Shown piece by piece: positions 49,700 to 57,247 of a DNA stretch of 64,000 nt; within the stretch, counting starts at the first letter, position 1; each line of letters opens with the position of its first letter. Below the pieces are notes generated by a model. It was given only the letters and a program-made list of their open reading frames with translations, had not been told where the DNA came from and searched no databases. This DNA is from VRUE01 sp963697805. GTDB lineage: Bacteria; Actinomycetota; Thermoleophilia; Solirubrobacterales; 70-9. Location of the stretch: assembly GCA_963697805.1 (NCBI GenBank), contig CAVOPB010000002.1, forward strand, positions 62,001-126,000, read 5' to 3'. Position numbers and translations under genes: made by a program.

Positions 49700-51809
49700 T
49701 CGGCGGGCTCGGAGACGGTGCCGGTTCGGGGCTCGGCGTCGGCGTCGGTTCCTGGCCCACTCCGGGCGAGTAGGCGTTGGGGTCGTAGCCGCCGACCGCG
49801 TCCTGACCGGGCTTCTTCGGGCCCGTGGTTTCTTCTTCTTCAGTTTCGCCGTAGGTGGAGGAGCCGGCTCCGCCCGAGGCCGTGAATTGGCCGTAGAAGG
49901 GCGCCCAGCTGATCGGCGTCTCGGGTTCGGAGAATTCCTCGCAGGGGATTTCGGCGCTGGAGTAGAGCGAGTTCCAGATTTCCGCGGGGAAGGTGCCGCC
50001 GAACACGGTGATCCCGTGGACGCTCGTCATTTCGATTTCGTTGGACTGCGGGTATCCGACCCAGACCACCGTCGAGAGGTTCGGCTGGTAGCCGGCGAAC
50101 CAGGCGTCGGTGTAGTTGTCGGTCGTTCCCGTCTTGCCCGCCTGGCCGGGGCAGCCGGTGTAGGCGGCGGTGCCGGTGCCGCCGGTGATGTTGTCGTGGA
50201 GCAGGCGGGTGACCTCGTAGGCGACCGCTTCGGAGACCACGCGTTTCGGATCCGGGTGCTCGGGGTGGTCGACGTGGCCGTCGGGGAAGACGACCCGGCG
50301 GATCGCGGTCGGGTTGCGGTGGATTCCGCCCGAGGCGAGCGTCGCGTAGGCGTCCGACATCTCGAGCGGCGAGACGCCGATCCGGAGGCCGCCGATCCCC
50401 TCCGCCGGGATCCCGTCGAGTTCGGTTTCGATGCCCATCGACTTCGCCGTTTCGGCGACGTTCTCGGGACCGACGTCGAGGTCGAGCTGGGCGAAGACGG
50501 TGTTGTCGGAGGCCACGGTCGCCTGCTCGAGGTTGATCGTCCCCTGGTATCCCTCGTCGGCGGTGTGGACTTCCCAGTGTCCCCACTCGGGCAGGTCGAG
50601 GTTGAGCGGTTTCGACGTGTAGTAGGTGGAGTAGGGGTCGACGCCCTGCTTGAGCGCCGTCGTCAGGACGAAGGTCTTGAAGGTCGAGCCCGGCTGTCTG
50701 TGGCCCTGGGCGGCGAGGTTGAACTGGCTGACGTCATAGCTGGAGCTCGAGACCATCGCCTTGATGTAGCCGGTGTCCGGTTCGATCGAGACCAGCGCCG
50801 AGGCCGGGTCTTCTGAATAGGGAAGGGTCGAGTGCACCGCTTCGAGCCCGATTTCCTGCAGCTTCGGGTCGATCGTCGTGTAGACCCGGAGGCCGCCCTT
50901 GCGGACGGTGTTGACGCCGTACTTTTCGATCAACTTGTCCTCGACGTAGTCGAAGAAGTAGGGCTGGCGACGTTCGAAGTAGGTGTCGGAGAGGTTCAGG
51001 CCGAGACCCCTCTGCTCGCCCTCCAGTGCCCGCCCTTTCGAGATGTAGCCGAGGTCGGCCATTTTCCCCAGCACCTCGTTGCGCCTTTCGAGGGCGCCCT
51101 TCGGATTGAGGATCGGGTTGTAGTCAGAGGGAGCCTGCGGGAGCCCGGCCAGGAGGGCCGATTGCTCGAGGGTCAGCTTCCAGACCGGCTTCGAGAAGTA
51201 GATCTTCGAGGCGGCCTGGACGCCGACCGCGGTGCTGCCGTTGATCGTCCCGTAGGAGGCCCCGTTCAGGTACTTGCCGAGAATGTCTTCCTTCGAGAAC
51301 TTCTTCTCGTACTCCAGCGCCAGCTTCGCCTCCTGGATCTTGCGTTCGAAGTTCCGCTTGGGGTCGGTGATGCAGAGGTTCCGCATCAGCTGCATCGTGA
51401 TCGTCGATCCACCCTGGACGATCTTCCCGGCCTCGACGTTCTGGACGAGGGCGCGGAGCCCGCCCTCGTAGTCGATCCCGTCGTGTTCGTAGAAGCGCTC
51501 GTCCTCGATCGCGACGGTTGCGTACTTGAGGTCGGGGGGAACCCGCTTGATCGCGACCGGGCTCCGGGCCTCGTCGGAGGCGATGTAGCCGAGGCGGCTG
51601 CCGTCGCCGGCAAAAAGGATCGAGTTGCCGCCGCGGTCGATCGGCCGGCAGGCCGAGAGCGACGGTGCCTTGGCGGCGACGTCGAGCACCCAGGAGGCGA
51701 CCCCGATCGACAGGATCGCAACCAGGGCGAGCACGGCCCCCCCGACGAACAGGAACTTGCTGGAAGCGCCGCCGCGACGGCGGTTGCGGCGGCGTTGGCG
51801 CTGCGTCAT
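49632..51809 (-). CDS. Class A penicillin-binding protein (bifunctional peptidoglycan synthase)
   Basis: 725 residues. Short basic leader and one membrane anchor near 22-45. GT51 glycosyltransferase: I-E-D-E-R-F-Y-E-H-D near 97, G-G-S-T-I-T-M-Q-L near 127. Transpeptidase: catalytic S-T-F-K near 377, S-D-N near 434, K-T-G-T-T near 555. The tail from about 670 is Pro- then Gly-rich. Polymerises and cross-links peptidoglycan outside the membrane. Glu is often GAA here. The 3' end overlaps the mannosyltransferase-like gene. Confidence 0.94.
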   Translation of the reverse strand: MTQRQRRRNRRRGGASSKFLFVGGAVLALVAILSIGVASWVLDVAAKAPSLSACRPIDRGGNSILFAGDGSRLGYIASDEARSPVAIKRVPPDLKYATVAIEDERFYEHDGIDYEGGLRALVQNVEAGKIVQGGSTITMQLMRNLCITDPKRNFERKIQEAKLALEYEKKFSKEDILGKYLNGASYGTINGSTAVGVQAASKIYFSKPVWKLTLEQSALLAGLPQAPSDYNPILNPKGALERRNEVLGKMADLGYISKGRALEGEQRGLGLNLSDTYFERRQPYFFDYVEDKLIEKYGVNTVRKGGLRVYTTIDPKLQEIGLEAVHSTLPYSEDPASALVSIEPDTGYIKAMVSSSSYDVSQFNLAAQGHRQPGSTFKTFVLTTALKQGVDPYSTYYTSKPLNLDLPEWGHWEVHTADEGYQGTINLEQATVASDNTVFAQLDLDVGPENVAETAKSMGIETELDGIPAEGIGGLRIGVSPLEMSDAYATLASGGIHRNPTAIRRVVFPDGHVDHPEHPDPKRVVSEAVAYEVTRLLHDNITGGTGTAAYTGCPGQAGKTGTTDNYTDAWFAGYQPNLSTVVWVGYPQSNEIEMTSVHGITVFGGTFPAEIWNSLYSSAEIPCEEFSEPETPISWAPFYGQFTASGGAGSSTYGETEEEETTGPKKPGQDAVGGYDPNAYSPGVGQEPTPTPSPEPAPSPSPPSGGGGGGGSVGGGTATGGVGAG

Positions 51810-51840
51810 CCTGAAAAGGGTACTTCGACCGGGGTGCCGC

Positions 51841-52257
51841 TCAGGCCTGCGTGTCCCCGGTCGAGTGGTTCTGCACGACCCCTTCCAGCAGCATCGAGTT
51901 GGGGATCACGACGGTGCTCTCGTCGCCGGGGTCGACGTAGGTGTAAGAGAGGGTGACGTCGGTCACCCGTCCCTCGATCTCCTCGAAGGTGATCCGGTCG
52001 CCGATTTTGATCGGCTGCGAGATCGCGATCTGGATCCCGGCGATGAGGTTCCCCAGCGTCTGCTGGGCGGCGAGGCCGATGATCGCCGCGGCGACCGCGG
52101 TCGAGGCGAGGATCCCCGTCGCCAGCCGGTTCAGTTCGGTGAACTGGGCGAGGACGAGGGCGACGAGGACGAGCGCGAGGACCAGGATCAGGACCCGGCG
52201 CAGGAATCGCAGCCGCGTCTTTGTCGAACGCGAGACCTGTGAGACTGGCGGCGGCAT
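51841..52257 (-). CDS. Minimal MscS-type mechanosensitive channel protein
   Basis: 138 residues, far below the usual 270-300. One or two membrane helices near 22-70, the second being the pore-lining type (A-A-A-I-I-G-L-A-A-Q-Q-T-L-G-N-L-I-A-G), then the MscS beta domain (I-K-I-G-D-R-I-T-F and V-V-I-P-N-S-M-L). The C-terminal vestibule is missing. Its ATG occupies the CATG that also holds the ATG of the divergent CPBP gene, so neither has a leader unless a start is misplaced. Confidence 0.8.
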   Translation of the reverse strand: MPPPVSQVSRSTKTRLRFLRRVLILVLALVLVALVLAQFTELNRLATGILASTAVAAAIIGLAAQQTLGNLIAGIQIAISQPIKIGDRITFEEIEGRVTDVTLSYTYVDPGDESTVVIPNSMLLEGVVQNHSTGDTQA

Positions 52258-52948
52258 GGAGGCAAACCTACCCCCAAAACCGGCCTTTCCCTACTCGAAC
52301 TGGGGGCCCGTGGCGGCCGTCTTCGGGGTCATCCTCGCGCTCTTCGTCGGCCTGATCCTGGGGATCCCGGCGCTGATCATCGACCACCCCAGCAGCGAAG
52401 GGGACCTCAGCAGCGCCGCCAACGCGGCGGTCCAGTTCGCGACCGCGCTCGGCTTCGTGATCGTGCCGATCGTGATGGCGGCGCGGGGTGGTGTGGCCTT
52501 CAACGAGGCGCTGCGGCGGCTCGGTCTGCGGAGCTTCAGGGTGCCGTCGGCGTTCCTCTGGATGTTCATCGCCGTCGTCGCCTACCTGCTGGTCGCGATC
52601 CTCTACTCGAACCTGATCGGGGAACCCGAACAGGAGGACATCGCGGAATCGTTCGGGAGCCTGCCGATCCAGTTCCTCCTGATCGTCGTCGCGGCGCCGG
52701 TCAGCGAGGAGCTCTGCTTCCGGGGCATGCTCTACGGCGGCCTGCGGGAGCGACTGCCGGTCCCCGTCGCGGCTCTGATCGGTGGCGTGATCTTCGGCGC
52801 CCTCCACGCGCTGACGGGGTTGAGCGCGGTCCCGCCGCTGATGGCCTTCGGCATCGTTCTCTGCCTGCTCTACGAGAAAACGGGCTCGATCTGGCCCGGA
52901 ATCATGCTTCACATGCTCAACAACACGGTCGCGCTACTCGCCCAGTAG
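52256..52948 (+). CDS. CPBP-family intramembrane glutamic protease
   Basis: 230 residues. About six membrane helices. Catalytic motifs are S-E-E-L-C-F-R-G-M-L-Y near 157, F-G-A-L-H near 184 and M-L-H-M-L-N-N near 220, as in Rce1/CAAX-type and bacteriocin-immunity proteases. Substrate unknown. The start codon overlaps that of the divergent channel gene by two bases. Confidence 0.9.
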   Translation: MEANLPPKPAFPYSNWGPVAAVFGVILALFVGLILGIPALIIDHPSSEGDLSSAANAAVQFATALGFVIVPIVMAARGGVAFNEALRRLGLRSFRVPSAFLWMFIAVVAYLLVAILYSNLIGEPEQEDIAESFGSLPIQFLLIVVAAPVSEELCFRGMLYGGLRERLPVPVAALIGGVIFGALHALTGLSAVPPLMAFGIVLCLLYEKTGSIWPGIMLHMLNNTVALLAQ

Positions 52949-52987
52949 GGCCGCACGGCCGACCGGTCCGGCAGAATGTCGCTCCCC

Positions 52988-53944
52988 ATGAGACGCCTGA
53001 TCCCACTCATCTCTCTCGCCGCCGCCCTCGCCACCGCTCCGACGGCACTCGCCGCCAAGAACGGCGCGGTCGACGCCGTCCCGGAGGCGAAGGTGAAGAT
53101 CACGATCGGCCACCTCCACGGCGGCAGGGCGCCGGTGATGAGCACGGTGCCGGTGATCGGGACCGTCAACCCCTACGCCCCTGGGCAGAGCGTCGACGTC
53201 AGCTTCTTCCTCAACGGCGACCGGATCGAGCACAAGACCGTGAAGGTGCAGAAGGGCAAGGGGGGAAGCGGCGCCTTCCGGGCCCGGATTCGGATCGAAG
53301 GAGCCGGCAAGTACGCGGCCAGCGCCCGCCATGCGGCGACCGCCCGGCTCGGCGGCGATAGCTCCAAGCGCAAGAGCTGGCGGGTCAGCTTTCCCGCGCT
53401 CCACCAGGGCCAGTGCGGGGACGTCGTCGTCGGCTTCAAGAAGGCGATGAGGAAGCTGGGCTACATCACCAACAGCGGCCGCTGCTTCGGCGGCAAGACC
53501 GGGCGTGGGGTCCTCGCCTATCGCAAAGTGAATGACATGGAGCGCAGCTCGCGCGCCGGCAAGGGGCTGGTCAAGCGCGCCTTCGCCGGTCGCGGCGAAT
53601 ACAAGGTCCGCCACCCCGCGGCCGGCCGGCACCTCGAGGCGCCGCTCTCCAAGCAGGTCCTGGTCTTCGCCGATGGCGACAAGGCGAAGTGGGTATACCC
53701 CGTCTCCTCGGGCAAGTCCTCGACCCCGACCGTGACCGGGCACTTCACTTTCATCAGGACCGAACCCGGCTACAACTCACACGGGATGTACTACTCGTTC
53801 TACTTCTACGGCGGCTACGCCGTCCACGGCTACGAATCGGTCCCCGACTACCCCGCCAGCCACGGGTGCATCCGGACCTTCATCGCCGACCAGCCCGAGA
53901 TCTTCGACCGGATCAATTACGGCGAAAGCATCTTCGTCTTCTGA
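52988..53944 (+). CDS. Secreted L,D-transpeptidase (YkuD family)
   Basis: 318 residues from ATG 52988 (an in-frame ATG at 52976 is possible). Signal peptide (M-R-R-L-I-P-L-I-S then A-A-A-L-A-T-A-P-T-A-L-A-A). A beta-rich N-terminal region and a peptidoglycan-binding-like helical part with C-G-D and C-F-G-G precede the catalytic domain, with Y-A-V-H-G-Y near 275 and the active site S-H-G-C-I-R near 291. Makes 3-3 cross-links in peptidoglycan. A hairpin follows the stop. Confidence 0.93.
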   Translation: MRRLIPLISLAAALATAPTALAAKNGAVDAVPEAKVKITIGHLHGGRAPVMSTVPVIGTVNPYAPGQSVDVSFFLNGDRIEHKTVKVQKGKGGSGAFRARIRIEGAGKYAASARHAATARLGGDSSKRKSWRVSFPALHQGQCGDVVVGFKKAMRKLGYITNSGRCFGGKTGRGVLAYRKVNDMERSSRAGKGLVKRAFAGRGEYKVRHPAAGRHLEAPLSKQVLVFADGDKAKWVYPVSSGKSSTPTVTGHFTFIRTEPGYNSHGMYYSFYFYGGYAVHGYESVPDYPASHGCIRTFIADQPEIFDRINYGESIFVF

Positions 53945-53946
53945 GC

Positions 53947-53967
53947 CGGCGGGAACTGGACCCGCCG
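53947..53967 (+). terminator. Hairpin after the L,D-transpeptidase gene
   Basis: A 7-bp stem CGGCGGG/CCCGCCG with a 7-nt loop, 2 bp past the stop. A short T-run (TTTT) follows about 20 bp on. Confidence 0.5.
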
Positions 53968-54022
53968 AAGCGGCGCCACTGGACCTTTTGGCCCGGCCGC
54001 CATCCGGCGTAGGGTTCGGCCG

Positions 54023-54424
54023 ATGACCGAGCGGGCGATGAAAGCGGTCCTCGTCGTACTCGCCGTCTGGCACGTGGCGTTCGGCCTGCTGGCGCTGGTC
54101 GCGCCCGACACCTTCTTCGACCAGATCGGGCACTACGGGGTCGAGAACTCCCACTACGTCGGTGACGTCGGGGCCTTCTACCTCGCCGCGGGCGTCGCCC
54201 TCGCGATCTCCATTGTGCGGCCCTCCTGGCGGGCGCCGCTGCTCTGGCTCGGGGCGCTCTGGTACGGGTTCCACGCGATCAATCACCTCTTCGACACCGG
54301 TGAGGCGAAGAGCGAGGCGCGGGGCTGGAGCGACACCCTCCTGATCGCGGCCGGGGCGCTCGGCGCCTGCTGGCTGGCGCGGGTCGCGGAACGGCTGAAC
54401 GGCAATCGGGCGGACGCTGGGTGA
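54023..54424 (+). CDS. Small four-helix membrane protein, unknown function
   Basis: 133 residues with four hydrophobic segments (near 8-26, 46-62, 70-88, 103-120). The spacing L-V-A-P-D-T-F-F-D-Q-I-G and D-V-G-A-F-Y-L-A-A-G resembles DUF4345-type membrane proteins, but I am not sure of that family. Its stop overlaps the next GTG start (GTGA). Confidence 0.65.
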   Translation: MTERAMKAVLVVLAVWHVAFGLLALVAPDTFFDQIGHYGVENSHYVGDVGAFYLAAGVALAISIVRPSWRAPLLWLGALWYGFHAINHLFDTGEAKSEARGWSDTLLIAAGALGACWLARVAERLNGNRADAG

Positions 54425-55353
54425 GGGTCTTCGTCGCCGGCGCGAGCGGGGCGCTGGGGATGCCCCTCGTGGGGCAGTTGGTGGCCGCCGGGCATGAGGT
54501 CACCGGCAGCAGCCGCCGCAGCGAGCGGGTGGCGCGGATCGAGAAGCAGGGGGCGACGGCCTCGATCTGCGACGCCTTCGAGCCCGAGGGGCTGCTGCGC
54601 GCGGTCTCGGAGGCGGCGCCGGAGGTCGTCGTCCACGCGATGACGGCCCTGCCGGATCGGATCAACTATCGGAGTCGGAGGACCTTCGCCGCGACCAACC
54701 GGCTGCGCAGCGAGGGCACCCGCAATCTCATCGCCGCCGCGACGGCCGCGGGCACCAGTCGCCTGGTCGCTGAGAGCGTCGCCTTCCTCTACGAGCCGCA
54801 GGGCGACTGGGTCAAGGGGGAGGAGGCGCCGCTGCTCAGCGCGCCCTCGGGGCCGATGGCGGGCGTTGTCGAGGCCATCACTGACCTCGAGCGACAGGTG
54901 CTGGGCAGCGAGGAGTTCGAGGGTGCAGTGCTGCGCTTCGGAGCCTTTTATGGGCCGGGGACGAGCATGGCCCGGGGCCGGGCGATGGCGGTGGATGTGC
55001 GCAGAAGGCTCATCCCGATCGTCGGTCAGGGCACCGGCAGGTTCTCATTCATCCACGTCGAGGATGCCGCCGCGGCGACGGTCGCCGCGATCGAGGCCGG
55101 CGCGACCGGCGTCTTCAACGTTGTCGATGATGAGCCCGTCGAGCAGCGGGTTTGGACGCCGGCCTACGCGGAGGCGCTGGGGGCGAAGTCCCCGCGCCGC
55201 GTTCCGCTCTGGTTCGCCAAGCTGGTCGCCGGGCCCACCGCCGCCAGCGCCGAGACGCTGAGGGCGGCCTCGAACGAGAAGGGGAAGGCCGAGCTCGGCT
55301 GGGAGCCTCGTTACCCGAGCTGGCGCCAGGGATTCGAGCAAGCGCTCGGCTGA
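54421..55353 (+). CDS. NAD(P)-dependent epimerase/dehydratase (extended SDR-like)
   Basis: 310 residues. Rossmann motif V-A-G-A-S-G-A-L-G near 5, cofactor loop S-S-R-R near 30, N-L-I-A-A-A near 101, S-V-A-F-L-Y near 118, L-R-F-G-A-F-Y-G-P-G near 165 and F-S-F-I-H-V-E-D-A-A near 200. The usual Y-x-x-x-K catalytic pair is not evident (the active-site region reads G-P-M-A-G-V-V-E), so an atypical or binding role is possible. Substrate unknown. Coupled to the upstream membrane protein. Confidence 0.8.
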   Translation: MRVFVAGASGALGMPLVGQLVAAGHEVTGSSRRSERVARIEKQGATASICDAFEPEGLLRAVSEAAPEVVVHAMTALPDRINYRSRRTFAATNRLRSEGTRNLIAAATAAGTSRLVAESVAFLYEPQGDWVKGEEAPLLSAPSGPMAGVVEAITDLERQVLGSEEFEGAVLRFGAFYGPGTSMARGRAMAVDVRRRLIPIVGQGTGRFSFIHVEDAAAATVAAIEAGATGVFNVVDDEPVEQRVWTPAYAEALGAKSPRRVPLWFAKLVAGPTAASAETLRAASNEKGKAELGWEPRYPSWRQGFEQALG

Positions 55354-55377
55354 CGCCGCCTCCGTAGGATTCGGGGC

Positions 55378-55397
55378 ATGAGTGCGGAGCGAGCAAG
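55378..55397 (+). repeat. M-S-A-E-R-A start element, copy 3
   Basis: Reads ATGAGTGCGGAGCGAGCAAG. It supplies the start codon and first residues of pyrE, and is identical over 20 bases to copy 4 except for one T/C. Confidence 0.65.
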
Positions 55398-55947
55398 CGC
55401 GAAGAGCACCCTGCTGGCAGAGCTCCGCGAGTACTCGCTGGTGATCGGCGAGGTCACCCTTGCCAGCGGCGCCGTCGCCCAGTACTACGTCGACGCGCGC
55501 CGCGCGATTCTGCGCCCACCCGGCTTTCTCGCCGTCGGCGAGCTGATCGCCGCCGCAGCCGCCGATGCCGGGGCCGATGCCGTCGGCGGGCCGGCGACGG
55601 CAGCGATCCCCCTGGCCTGCGCCGCGATCGCGGTCGACGGCGGCGAGGGCCTCGTCGGGTTCTTCGTCCGCGGAGTCCGCAAGGAACACGGCCTCCAGCG
55701 TTGGGTCGAGGGCCCGGTCGAGCCCGGCGCGCGCTGTCTCGTCGTCGAGGACACGGTCACCAGCGGCGGATCGACCGTCGCCGCGATCGGGCGGATCCGG
55801 GAGGAGGGGCTCGAGGTCGCCGCGGTGGTGGCAGCGGTCGACCGCCTGGCCGGCGGCGCGGCGGCGATCGAAGCCGCGGCCGACGCCCCCTACCGGGCGC
55901 TGGTCACGATCGACGAGATCTATCCGGACCGACCGGACCGGGACTGA
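55378..55947 (+). CDS. pyrE: Orotate phosphoribosyltransferase
   Basis: 189 residues. Adds phosphoribose to orotate in UMP synthesis. The first residues M-S-A-E-R-A-S-A-K are the recurrent start peptide. Substrate strands S-G-A-V-A-Q-Y-Y-V-D near 32 and G-P-A-T-A-A-I-P near 65 are followed by the PRPP loop V-V-E-D-T-V-T-S-G-G-S near 121. It is 3 bp from the next start element. Confidence 0.93.
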   Translation: MSAERASAKSTLLAELREYSLVIGEVTLASGAVAQYYVDARRAILRPPGFLAVGELIAAAAADAGADAVGGPATAAIPLACAAIAVDGGEGLVGFFVRGVRKEHGLQRWVEGPVEPGARCLVVEDTVTSGGSTVAAIGRIREEGLEVAAVVAAVDRLAGGAAAIEAAADAPYRALVTIDEIYPDRPDRD

Positions 55948-55950
55948 GCC

Positions 55951-55970
55951 ATGAGCGCGGAGCGAGCAAG
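55951..55970 (+). repeat. M-S-A-E-R-A start element, copy 4
   Basis: Reads ATGAGCGCGGAGCGAGCAAG. A degenerate second unit (GCGCAGCGAGCAAAGCGCGA) follows at 55990-56009. Confidence 0.65.
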
Positions 55971-56019
55971 CGTCACGGTCTGGTTCATCGCGCAGCGAGC
56001 AAAGCGCGAACCTTCCTGA
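55951..56019 (+). CDS. 22-codon mini-ORF ahead of yceH
   Basis: The peptide opens M-S-A-E-R-A-S-V-T-V-W-F and ends R-A-K-R-E-P-S. Its TGA (56017-56019) shares its A with ATG 56019 of the yceH gene (TGATG). It starts 3 bp after the pyrE stop. Thus pyrE, mini-ORF and yceH form an unbroken chain of translation. It could be a leader peptide, or simply a by-product of the repeat. Confidence 0.4.
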   Translation: MSAERASVTVWFIAQRAKREPS

Positions 56020-56654
56020 TGGAGCCGGACGCGGTCGAGATACGTGTGGTCGCCTGCCTGATCGAGAAGCAGCGGACGACCCCTGACGTCTATCCGCTCT
56101 CGGTCAACGCCCTGCGCCTCGCCTGCAACCAGTCGACAAATCGCGACCCGGTCGTCAGCTACGACGAGGAGACCGTGGTCGAGGCGCTCCGCCGCCTCGC
56201 CCTGCGCGGCTGGACGCGTCTCGCGAGTGGGTCCGGCAGCCGCTCCCGCAAGTACCGCCATCTGCTCGACGAGGCCCTCGACATCGACGGCCCCCAGATC
56301 TCGCTGCTGGCGGTGCTGATGCTGCGCGGCACGCAGACGCCGGGCCAGCTCAAGCAGCGCAGCGACCGCCTCCACGGCTTTGCTGACCTCGGCGCCGTCC
56401 ACGAGACGCTCGACGGCTTGGTCGAGCGCGGCCTCGTCTGCCGCCATGACCGGCAGCCGGGCCAGAAGGAGGACCGCTACGAGCAGCTGCTGGGATCGGC
56501 GGCCGCGGAGGACGCCGCGCCCCCGGTCGGGGCGCCGGGCGACGACGGCGAGGCCGCGCCGGGCGCCGAAGGCCGGATCGAGCGGATCGAGCGCGAGCTC
56601 GCCGAGCTCCGCGGCCAGCTCGAGACCCTGCGCTCCGAACTGGGGGGAGGATGA
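56019..56654 (+). CDS. YceH-like DUF480 protein
   Basis: 211 residues. The DUF480 tandem winged-helix protein: E-I-R-V-V-A-C-L-I-E-K-Q near 8, P-D-V-Y-P-L-S-V-N-A-L near 24, C-N-Q-S-T-N-R near 37, A-V-L-M-L-R-G-T-Q-T-P-G-Q-L near 91. A C-terminal linker leads to a coiled coil (R-I-E-R-E-L-A-E-L). Function unknown; probably DNA or RNA binding. The stop overlaps the next ATG (ATGA). Confidence 0.9.
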   Translation: MEPDAVEIRVVACLIEKQRTTPDVYPLSVNALRLACNQSTNRDPVVSYDEETVVEALRRLALRGWTRLASGSGSRSRKYRHLLDEALDIDGPQISLLAVLMLRGTQTPGQLKQRSDRLHGFADLGAVHETLDGLVERGLVCRHDRQPGQKEDRYEQLLGSAAAEDAAPPVGAPGDDGEAAPGAEGRIERIERELAELRGQLETLRSELGGG

Positions 56655-57148
56655 AGCGCGCGCTTGTGGTCGGCGCCCTCCTGCTCGCCGCCGCCCTGCT
56701 CGCTCCCGTCGCGGCCGCCGCCCTCGACGGTGCGCAGGCCGAATTCCGGTCGAAGGTCGAGCCGATCTGCGCCGCCAACGGCAGGGCCGCGGAGCGGATC
56801 CTCAGTAGCCCCGGTCGTGTGGAAGCGAAGAAGGCGCGCTCCAATGGCCTTGCGGACAGCGGGCGTCATTTCCTCAGGGCCTCGCAGGCGCTCGGCAAGG
56901 CAGTCGCGAAGCTGCGGGCTGTGCCGCGGCCCGAAGCGGACGCCGCGCGGCTGACCGAGTGGATCGGGAAGGTCTCCGACCAGGCGACGCTGTTGCGGCA
57001 GGCCGGAAAGGCGGCGATCGATGGCAGCGCGAAGAAGGCCCAGAGGCTCATCAACCAGACTGCGACCGGGTCCCGTCGCGCCAACGCGACCGTCATCTCC
57101 TACGAATTCCGCCACTGCGTCCTCAAGACGGCCGGATTCACCTCCTAG
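56651..57148 (+). CDS. Secreted helical protein, unknown function
   Basis: 165 residues. Signal peptide (M-K-R-A-L-V-V-G-A-L-L-L to A-A-A-L-D). The mature part is all-helical and Lys/Ala-rich with two cysteines, in P-I-C-A-A-N-G and F-R-H-C-V-L, that could form a disulfide joining the ends. No family recognised. Coupled to yceH by a four-base overlap; a hairpin with T-run closes the operon. Confidence 0.7.
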   Translation: MKRALVVGALLLAAALLAPVAAAALDGAQAEFRSKVEPICAANGRAAERILSSPGRVEAKKARSNGLADSGRHFLRASQALGKAVAKLRAVPRPEADAARLTEWIGKVSDQATLLRQAGKAAIDGSAKKAQRLINQTATGSRRANATVISYEFRHCVLKTAGFTS

Positions 57149-57166
57149 CGCCAGGCGCTTTTCTTC
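57147..57166 (+). terminator. Intrinsic terminator after the pyrE-yceH operon
   Basis: AGCGC-CAG-GCGCT followed by TTTCTTC. The stem includes part of the stop codon of the secreted-protein gene. Confidence 0.6.
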
Positions 57167-57247
57167 ACCCATGGCTAGCAAACGCGCCTTCCGCGATCGG
57201 AGCAGGTCCTTTCGCGGTCTCGCTGGAAGCGGCGTAGGGTGGACGGG

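Noticed and set aside
49632..49760. A tandem GGT/GGC repeat array
   Set aside because: It encodes the Gly/Pro-rich tail of the PBP and is ordinary low-complexity coding sequence.
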